The position numbers and the translations under genes are program-made. Source: Megalobrama amblycephala (taxonomy: Eukaryota > Chordata > Actinopteri > Cypriniformes > Xenocyprididae). From it: DNA of 64,000 nucleotides. This document shows positions 57,729 to 64,000 of the stretch, in pieces (position 1 is the stretch's first letter; every line of letters begins with the position of its first letter). The stretch covers positions 17,939,414 to 18,003,413 of the forward strand of contig NC_063052.1 in assembly GCF_018812025.1 (NCBI RefSeq). Direction: 5' to 3'. The notes below the pieces were generated by a model. It made no database searches and was not told the origin of the DNA. It worked only from the letters and a program-made list of their open reading frames with translations.

Positions 57729-58555
57729 AGGATTAGTTCACTTCAGAATTAAACATTTCCTGTTAATTTACTCACCTCCATGTCATCCAAGATGTTTATG
57801 TCTTTCTTTCTTCAGCTGAAAAGAAATGATGGTTTTTGAGGAAAACATTCCAGGATTTTTCTCCATATAGTGGAATTTAACGGCTACCAATGGGTTGAAG
57901 GTCCAAATTGCAATTTCAATGCAGCTTCAAACGGTTCTACATGATCCCAGACAAGAAATAAGGGTTTTATCTAGCAGTCATTTTCTAAAAAAAAAAAAAA
58001 AAACTTTTTAACCACAAATGCTCGCACTAGCTCTGCAATGCGGCACATATTACGTAATCATGTCGGAAAGGGCGAAAACATCTCTTATTTTCTCCTCCAT
58101 CTTCAAAATCGTCCGACATCGTTGTTTTACCTTTTTTTTTTGTAAAGGCCGTTTGACTTATTCTTTGCACAGTACTTCCGCTTACATTACGCGTGACGTT
58201 TTCAATGTGATTACATAATGCATGGCGCGTCGCAGAGCTAGTTCAAGATGAGCATTTATGGTTAAAAAGTATATAATTTTTAATTTTTTTTTTAGAAAAT
58301 GACTGATTGTTTCGCTAGATAAAACCCTTATTCCTCGGCTGGGATCGTGTAGAGCCCTTTGAAGCTGCATTTAAACTACAATTTGGACCTTCAACCTGTT
58401 GGTCCACTAGTCCACTATATGGAGAAAAATCCTGGAATGTTTTCCTCAAAAACCTTAAATTCATTTTGACTGAAGAAAGAAAGACATAAACATCTTGGAT
58501 GACATGGAGAAGAGTAAATTATCAGGAAATTTTAATTCTGAAGTGAACTAATCCT
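57729..58555. mobile_element. TTAA-flanked foldback element, family A copy 2
   Basis: AGGATTAGTTCACTTCAGAA and its inverse TTCTGAAGTGAACTAATCCT; TTAA at 57725-57728 on the left, TTGT on the right. 827 bp, arms about 250 bp. Its right arm still has the uninterrupted TTAA (58455-58458) where copy 1 carries an M1 element. Confidence 0.82.
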
Positions 58556-58745
58556 TTGTTATCTTTGTTACAGTGTAATTATAATACTACTCAATGTAAG
58601 TACTGAGTATTATTAATTAACAACATGTAATAATCTTACAGTGACAGACTTTGGTTTAGGGTTAGTTGCTTGTAATTATGCACAGTTTACTGTCATTACT
58701 ATAGATGTAACATGTATAACAAAGACTAAAGTATTACCAAATGTC
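58556..58745. repeat. Family G element, decayed copy
   Basis: TAAGTACTGAGTATTATTAA, GGTTTAGGGTTAGTTGCTTG and GACTAAAGTATTACC match the copy at 30860-31068, with eroded ends. Confidence 0.6.
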
Positions 58746-58775
58746 ATAACTCAACCTTAAACCCCGCCTCTTTCA

Positions 58776-59025
58776 GGGGGCAGTCGTGGCCTATTGTTTT
58801 GGAGAGTCAGACTGGTAACCTGAAGGTTGCGAGTTCGATTCCCAATACCGACAGGAAATGACTGAGGTGCCCTTGAGCGAGGCACTTAACCCCCAATCGC
58901 TCCCTGGGCACCACAGCAGCTCCAGGTGTGTGTGTCTACAGTTTGCAGTGTATGTGTGTGTGTGTGTTCGCTACTCCTAATGCATGTGCACTAACTTGGA
59001 AGGGTTAAATTCCGAGAAATTTCAC
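58776..59025 (+). mobile_element. tRNA-derived SINE
   Basis: GGGGGCAGTCGTGGCCTATTG holds an A box (TGGCCTATTG, 58787-58796), and AGTTCGATTCC (58832-58842) a B box, the internal RNA polymerase III promoter of a tRNA. TGCCCTTGAGCGAGGCACTT and TTAAATTCCGAGAAATTTCAC follow, as I recall for HE1-like fish SINEs. GT-rich stretches lie in its tail. Confidence 0.75.
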
Positions 59026-59029
59026 TTTC

Positions 59030-59635
59030 TTACAGCCGACTGCAAGCTCGCATTCAGATCTGCCTCCATCTAACCGGTAGACAGAACCACTCTGATTATT
59101 TTTCTTTTTTATTAATTGTATGCCACAATATGGAAGAAAAGATTTGCCATCTGTTACATTCTGATTTAAACCCTCCCTTCCCAATAAACAAAAATTGCTT
59201 GTTTTTGTCCAACAGAGGGGAGTCAAAATTATTTTCTGAGGTAGTCTTAAATAGGAATAGAAATAACTAAACATGCATGTGACCTTTCTGTATAGAATAG
59301 CATTAGGACAGCATTCACTTCAAAAATCATCCTGAGCCGGGAGATCTTTGACTGTCTGACAAAAGTTTGTGGCTCCTCTTGACCCCTCCTCAAACGGACA
59401 CAATGTGGCTCATTCATTGTCTGTACGATACGCCTGTCCCTCCTTATGCCTGGAGGAGGGGTGTGGGGGGATGGGGCTGTCAGTTGAATTAAAATACCAC
59501 GTAATAATAATAATAATATAAATAATGACATTGATAAAAGGGCTAATCTACACAAAACAAAACAGCGTGTTCCTCCCTGATTGTGTGGGTTGTTGCGGTA
59601 TTCAATTAGGCCATTTTCACTGGCATATTAATCAT
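59030..59635. other. zfpm2 intron 3, gene-free
   Basis: No transposon recognised. 59330-59480 is GC-richer with G runs (59459-59473). Confidence 0.4.
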
Positions 59636-59639
59636 CTTT

Positions 59640-60010
59640 TCAACAAACAAGCCGGCGTTAATTAAAGCGGAGCGCGAGGATAAAGACGTGTTGCTGGATC
59701 ATCACTCCGTTTATCAGCTGTGCGCACACACACCCCGCCGTTTAGCAAATCCCGCGCAGCGCTGCGAGGGGAATTTCAATGCTCTCTGGTTTGGAGCTGG
59801 TTTTTGGGAGGGGAGGAGGTGGATTTTGCGAGTTTCAAATACGGAGGCTGTCAGTGTGAAGCCCTCTGCCCTTCACCGCTGGGAGATGAATATATTCGTC
59901 AGTTTTATTTCAGCTGAAAAAAAGAGCCCGGAGAGTAAATCGCTTTAGCCCGAAACACACGCAAGAGGAAGTCGAAACTGTGCTTCCCTTTTAAGGGCCT
60001 CGACGGGGAA
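59640..60010. promoter_or_regulatory. CpG-rich patch in zfpm2 intron 3
   Basis: About 25 CG dinucleotides in 370 bp (AAGCCGGCG, AGCGGAGCGCGAGG, CCCGCGCAGCGCTGCGAGG), a density matched in the window only by the zfpm2 first-exon region. Low methylation, and so promoter or enhancer use, is inferred. Two GATA-like words (GGATAAAG, TTATCAG) are present. No coding exon could be proven in it. Confidence 0.4.
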
Positions 60011-60019
60011 GGTAGTCAG

Positions 60020-61620
60020 ATAGACACCTTTGAATGGGGTTTAATGTGATGAATGAGTGGATGTTTGACTGATATTAATGCACATATTAGCGAGCTCCCA
60101 AATGCACATAAAATGTACATAATTTTCATCCTAATTGTTAAATTTACAGTTATATTTAAATGTATCCATTTATCTGTTGGCCAAATAATATAGATTATAC
60201 ATACAGTACCCAGTGCAATTTATTGATCGCAAAAAAGCCATATACAAAATTATGGAGATTAAATTTACACACTATTTTATAAATTAAAAAAAGAAAAATG
60301 TGCTGATTATTTTTTATATCTTCTTAATTACGTTTTACACTTATTGAGCCACGTACATGAAACACAAGCAGAGCAAATTTATGCCTAAATCATTTATAAA
60401 ACTATTCTTATGTATATCGTCGCATTCGGTTCATCGTGACAATCTACACAACAATAATTTAGATTTTGATTTTCATAATTGATCTTAAACAGAGTACAGT
60501 TATATTCTTAAATAAACCGAGTACAACATTGTGTGTAGACAACATTGTGGCAGACGGTATGTTTGAACCCTACTCATCCACGTAGTGCACTTTGCCTCTG
60601 ACATCTCTGCCTGCGAAGGACTACATCGCACAATCATGCTACACTCCCACAATCCTTTTCTTCTCTGGCTGCTTGACTCGAAGCACACTCAAACAGCCTG
60701 CTACACCACACTGAGATCTTTCTCATTCTCTCGCACATTCTCTCTTGCCCTTTTCCCGTCTCTCTCTCCAGGAACTCGTGGCAGAGAGAGAGGAGAGAAG
60801 TCAAAAACCCGCGACAATGTGCCAGAGAAATATCAGAGTGGCTTTTTTTTTTCACTCGTCACCCAAGCCAAAGATGGGCTGTCTCCAAATCCTGCTGCCC
60901 TATCAGACAAATTAAAGTAAATCAAGCATGAAATGAAGCAGGAGAGCCCGGAGATAAGGTCCCTTTAAGTCCCTCACAGATTAGACCACTGAGAGAGAGA
61001 GAGAGATGGAAGAGAGGGACAGTATGGAAGGAGAGAGGTGCAGAAAAGGGCGGTTTGCTGGTTTCTCTGTGGCAGACAGTGCTTTTGATTAGTTCACTTT
61101 GGCTCTAACGTAGAAGAACAGTGGATCAATTCCCTCAGTCATTTTTTTTTTTATAATGACTTTTGTTTATTTTAGTACTCCGACGTTCCCGAAGTGCTTT
61201 GGAGTGTGACTACATTTTTGAGTGACTATATTGCGAGTGTCCTAATGTTCATTTGATGTATTGAAGTGGAACGGTACAAAATATTTTGAAAGAAAAAAAT
61301 CTTTTTCCTTTAACAGGAAAAAGATTCCTTTAAGTCTGTTCTTAGTTTTAAAGTTAACATGAAATCAAAATTGACCCTTTTTATTTTCTCAATACATGCT
61401 GCTGTTGTTATTGTGAATGATCTGAGAACATGATTGCAGAGAGAGAAAAAAAATTGTAATCTTTTGTCAAAATGTAGTAACTTGCTCCACCTCTAAGATA
61501 ACTTTCCTTTTTGGGTTATGTCAAAAATCTCTTATACTTCACCCCACCAACCATCTGACTTCCTAAAGAAGTATTTTGAAAATTGTTGGTAGCCAATAAT
61601 TTTTAGTTCCCACAGACTTT
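60020..61620. other. zfpm2 intron 3; possible conserved block 60560-61140
   Basis: 60060-60500 is AT-rich. 60560-61140 is richer in GC and C/T, with short GA runs, and no transposon. No exon. Confidence 0.35.
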
Positions 61621-61621
61621 T

Positions 61622-61623
<2 letters not shown>

Positions 61624-61675
<52 letters not shown>

Positions 61676-61689
61676 GTGAACCAGAACCA

Positions 61690-61720
<31 letters not shown>
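61624..61720. repeat. Two (GT)n microsatellites
   Basis: About 24 GT units (61624-61672) and about 14 units (61693-61720), 20 bp apart. Confidence 0.95.
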
Positions 61721-62094
61721 CTGTACAATAGAAGTCAAAGGGAACAGAGACTATTTTGGCTACCAATATTATCCAAAATATCTTCTTTAACCTTTACAAA
61801 TCTACTTAGTTCTGTAATGTGTTTTCATGTTAACTTGAAATTTACAGTCTAGATTTAGTCACTCTCATTTTGCTCTAAACTCATTTGGCTTTCTTTCTTC
61901 CATAAAGAACACACAAGAAGATGTTCTGCAGAATGTTCATTATGCTCTTCTCCATACAGTAAAAGTGAATGGGGGAAAATTACTATAAAAGTAGACTATA
62001 AAATTTTGTTGTTATTTGCTGAAAATCTTCATTTTCATTGCAGCTCTTTTATTATTTAATTATTTTTTTATTATTTTTTCATTATTTAAATGGT

Positions 62095-62909
62095 TGAAAA
62101 AAAAGAAAATTCTGTCATGAATTACTCACCCTCATGTTGTTTCACACCTTCGTTTATCTTCAGAACACAAATTAAGATATTTTTGATAAAATCCGATGGC
62201 TCAGTGAGGCCTGCATTGACAGCAAGATAATTAACACTTTCAGTGCCCAGAAAGCTACTAAAGACATATTTAATGCAGTTCATGTGACTACAGTGGTTCA
62301 ACCTTAATGTTATGACGGGACAAAAATACTTTTTGTTTGCCAAAAAAACAAAATAACAATTTTATTCAACAATATCTAGTGATGAGCGATTTCAAAACAC
62401 TGCTGCATGAAGCTTCGAAGCCTTAAGAATCTATTGTTTCGAATCAGTGGTTCGGAAGTGTGTATCAAACTGCCACAGTCATGTGATTTCGAAATTTCAA
62501 TGACTTTGGCAGTTTGATACACACTTCTGAAACACTGATTCGAAACAAAAGATTCGGAAAGTTTCGAAGCTTCATGAAGCAGTGTTTTGAAATCGCCCAT
62601 CACTAGATATTGTTTTGAATAAAGTCAATATTTTGTTTTTTGGCGAACGAAAAGTATTCTTGTCACTTCATAACATTAAGGTTGAACCACTGTAGTCACA
62701 TTAACTGTTTTACATATGTCTTTAGTACCTTTCTGGGCATCTGAAAGTGTTAATTATCTTGCTGTCAATGGAGGCCTCACTGAGTCATTGGATTTTATCA
62801 AAAATATCTTAATTTGTGTTCCGAATATGAACGAAGGACTTACGGGTAAGAAACGACATAAGGGTAAGTAATTAATGACAGAATTTTCATTTTTGGGTGA
62901 ACTGACCCT
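62095..62909. mobile_element. Foldback element, family B copy 4, full-length hairpin
   Basis: The left arm begins GAAAATTCTGTCATGAATTA (eroded terminus), and the right arm ends TTTTTGGGTGAACTGACCCT. The arms pair through the centre (GATTTCAAAACACTGCTGCA near 62389 with the inverse near 62595), so nearly all 815 bp form one hairpin of about 400-bp arms. Confidence 0.82.
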
Positions 62910-62914
62910 TTATT

Positions 62915-63500
62915 ATTTAAATTTTAATTAAATTAATTTATTTTTTATTTCATTAAAAAAAATTCTCACTTATGCATAAATTTAGTTCCAGTCAGTTATA
63001 AGACGTATTTGACATGTTTTCCCCTTAAATTGTTCTGGAGTACAAACATAGGTCATCATATGTAAAGTATTGTTATGTATAATTCATAAAAAAATATATG
63101 TATATTAAGCATTTTTGAGTCATGCCCCCCACTTGTGCCCTTCTGTAGTTAAATACATCTATTAATCCAGAGAGGGGATGGGTGTAAAGGCTTAACCCTG
63201 ATCTCCTGAAAGCACTGCCTCAAGATTCTCTTTATTTATCAATCCATCTGCCTTTTGCATTTCGCATCTCCTCCTGAAACTGGATAATTTAACACGCTTC
63301 TGCACTGTTCACATCAAAACTTTCAGCAGAAAGAGGCTTAATCCACCTTATCTGAAGCCCTGTCAAAGCAGTGAGCGAAAGCCTAATCAAAGAGACAGGC
63401 AGGGTCACCCAGGAGAGGGTCCGATGGATGGGTGTATGATTTCTAATTGAGCTCCTGTGTGCTCACACTGAGGCTTAGTCTGCTCATGGAGTTGTGTGAT
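62915..63500. other. zfpm2 intron 3; possible conserved block 63120-63470
   Basis: 63120-63470 is repeat-poor with a mixed composition and TTAATCC words. No exon. Confidence 0.3.
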
Positions 63501-63650
63501 GTTTTGGTTAATGATCTGGGCTGGTAACTGTAAAAAAATGTAGGTTTGAACCTGATGAACTTTCAGCATTGTGCCCTTGAGCAAGAATCTAAACTACAGG
63601 TTTCCCCAGATGGGTTTTCCCTGTAGTTGAAATGCACATAATATACAATA
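63500..63650 (+). mobile_element. Decayed SINE-like fragment
   Basis: CTGGGCTGGTAACTG, GGTTTGAACCTGATG and TGTGCCCTTGAGCAAGAATC resemble the body of a tRNA-derived fish SINE in decayed form. Confidence 0.45.
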
Positions 63651-63694
63651 CAATACATTACATCATATTATATAACTACTACCTGCTGCCCTGT

Positions 63695-64000
63695 ACACAT
63701 ACCGTGCAAAAGTTTGGGGTCAGTAAGATTTTTTTTATAGAAATAAATACTTTTATTCATTAAAGATGCACTTAAAGGAATAGTTCACCCCAAAATGAAA
63801 ATTATGTTATCATTTACAAGTTGCTCCAAAGCTGTATAAATGTCTTTCTTAATTTCTGAAGGATCATGTGACACTGAAGACTGGCATAATGATGCTGAAA
63901 TTCAGCTTTGCTATCAAAGGAATGAAATACATATTCAAATATATTCAAATAGAAAGCAGTAATTTTAAATTATAATAATATTTAACAATATTATTGTTTT
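63695..64000 (-). repeat. Interspersed repeat R, minus-strand copy, interrupted, cut by the window edge
   Basis: AAAAGTTTGGGGTCAGTAAG, AAATACTTTTATTCATTAAA, GAAGGATCATGTGACACTGA and ATTCAGCTTTGCTATCAAAG are R blocks. A short TTAA-flanked element (63776-63848) lies inside it. Confidence 0.75.
63776..63848. mobile_element. One-ended TTAA-flanked element, family C
   Basis: AGGAATAGTTCACCCCAAAA starts after TTAA (63772-63775); TTAA also follows at 63849-63852, but the right inverted end is missing. Part of the host R repeat is lost at this site. Confidence 0.6.

Larger units (their letters stand above)
32430..64000 (+). other. zfpm2: zfpm2 gene locus, 5' part (three coding exons; runs off the right edge)
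   Basis: ZFPM2/FOG2 is a nuclear multi-zinc-finger cofactor that binds the N-terminal finger of GATA4/5/6 and recruits repressors such as NuRD and CtBP; it acts in heart, coronary vessel, diaphragm and gonad development. What is seen: three small + strand exons at 32430-32469, 47322-47474 and 51373-51474, joined by GT...AG introns of 14,852 and 3,898 bp. All junctions are phase 1, so the frame stays open for residues 1-98. The first exon carries the FOG NuRD motif, and exon 3 is exactly 34 codons and ends in WDGP as I recall for mammalian ZFPM2. No later exon (SET-like region, zinc fingers) was found up to 64000, so intron 3 exceeds 12.5 kb. FOG1 (zfpm1) is less likely because its sequence at this point reads SGP rather than DGP and its spacing differs. 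Confidence 0.88.

Noticed and set aside
58776..58850. A tRNA gene
   Set aside because: A and B boxes are present, but the fold lacks proper acceptor and anticodon stems and is followed by the SINE body.
61532..61852. Frames with long runs of Cys-Val or His-Thr
   Set aside because: They are simply the GT microsatellite translated.
4599..63852. CRISPR-like regular repeats
   Set aside because: Repeats are dispersed transposons and microsatellites with no regular spacer pattern, in a vertebrate genome.
51475..64000. zfpm2 exon 4 within the window
   Set aside because: No frame with the TWGPF-type SET-like motif and phase 1 acceptor was found, so it is taken to lie beyond the right edge.

Overview
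This is animal nuclear DNA, most likely from a cyprinid or other teleost fish. It is AT-rich and almost free of long ORFs. It is full of non-autonomous DNA transposons of types I recognise from zebrafish and carp genomes, with CA/GT, GA and AT microsatellites, a tRNA-derived SINE, and a small gene cut into exons by GT...AG introns. There are no bacterial features: no operons, no CRISPR array, and the ORFs of 60-120 codons are mostly chance frames or transposon fragments.

One host gene is supported. The + strand carries the 5' end of zfpm2 (FOG2, Friend of GATA 2): exon 1 at 32430-32469 (start codon plus the N-terminal NuRD-binding motif), exon 2 at 47322-47474 and exon 3 at 51373-51474. All three junctions are phase 1 with consensus splice sites. 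The exons encode residues 1-98, and exon 3 has the length and the DWDGP-like end of mammalian ZFPM2 exon 3. Later exons, with the SET-like region and all zinc fingers, lie beyond the right edge. Whether this is zfpm2a or zfpm2b cannot be decided here.

Layout. 1-32 kb is a gene desert upstream of zfpm2. It holds a decayed Tc1/mariner copy (1.3-2.3 kb), nested TTAA-flanked foldback elements (4.6-8.2, 18.8-19.7, 23.1 and 25.7-26.6 kb), a hAT element with an intact 8-bp target duplication (9.9-11.4 kb), a broken DIRS-type retrotransposon split by another inverted-repeat element (14.1-16.4 kb), and an interrupted tandem duplication (21.3-22.4 kb). Between these lie repeat-poor stretches that may be conserved regulatory DNA. 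32.1-32.5 kb is a CpG-rich presumed promoter and first exon. Intron 1 (14.9 kb) starts with a dense cluster of GATA sites at 33.46-33.86 kb, notable because FOG2 is a GATA4/5/6 cofactor. Intron 2 (3.9 kb) carries a near-perfect hairpin element with about 300-bp arms. Intron 3 (from 51.5 kb on) holds a deeply nested transposon cluster, a piggyBac-type element, a CpG-rich patch at 59.6-60.0 kb, a SINE and an 815-bp foldback element.

The most interesting signals are the GATA-site cluster, the changed residues in the NuRD motif, the shared TTAA/AGG...CCT design of several unrelated-looking foldback families (one with filled and empty site both in the window), and the intronic hairpins. Nothing here demonstrates a wholly new system. 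Transposon names rest on recall of sequence patterns, not on a database search.
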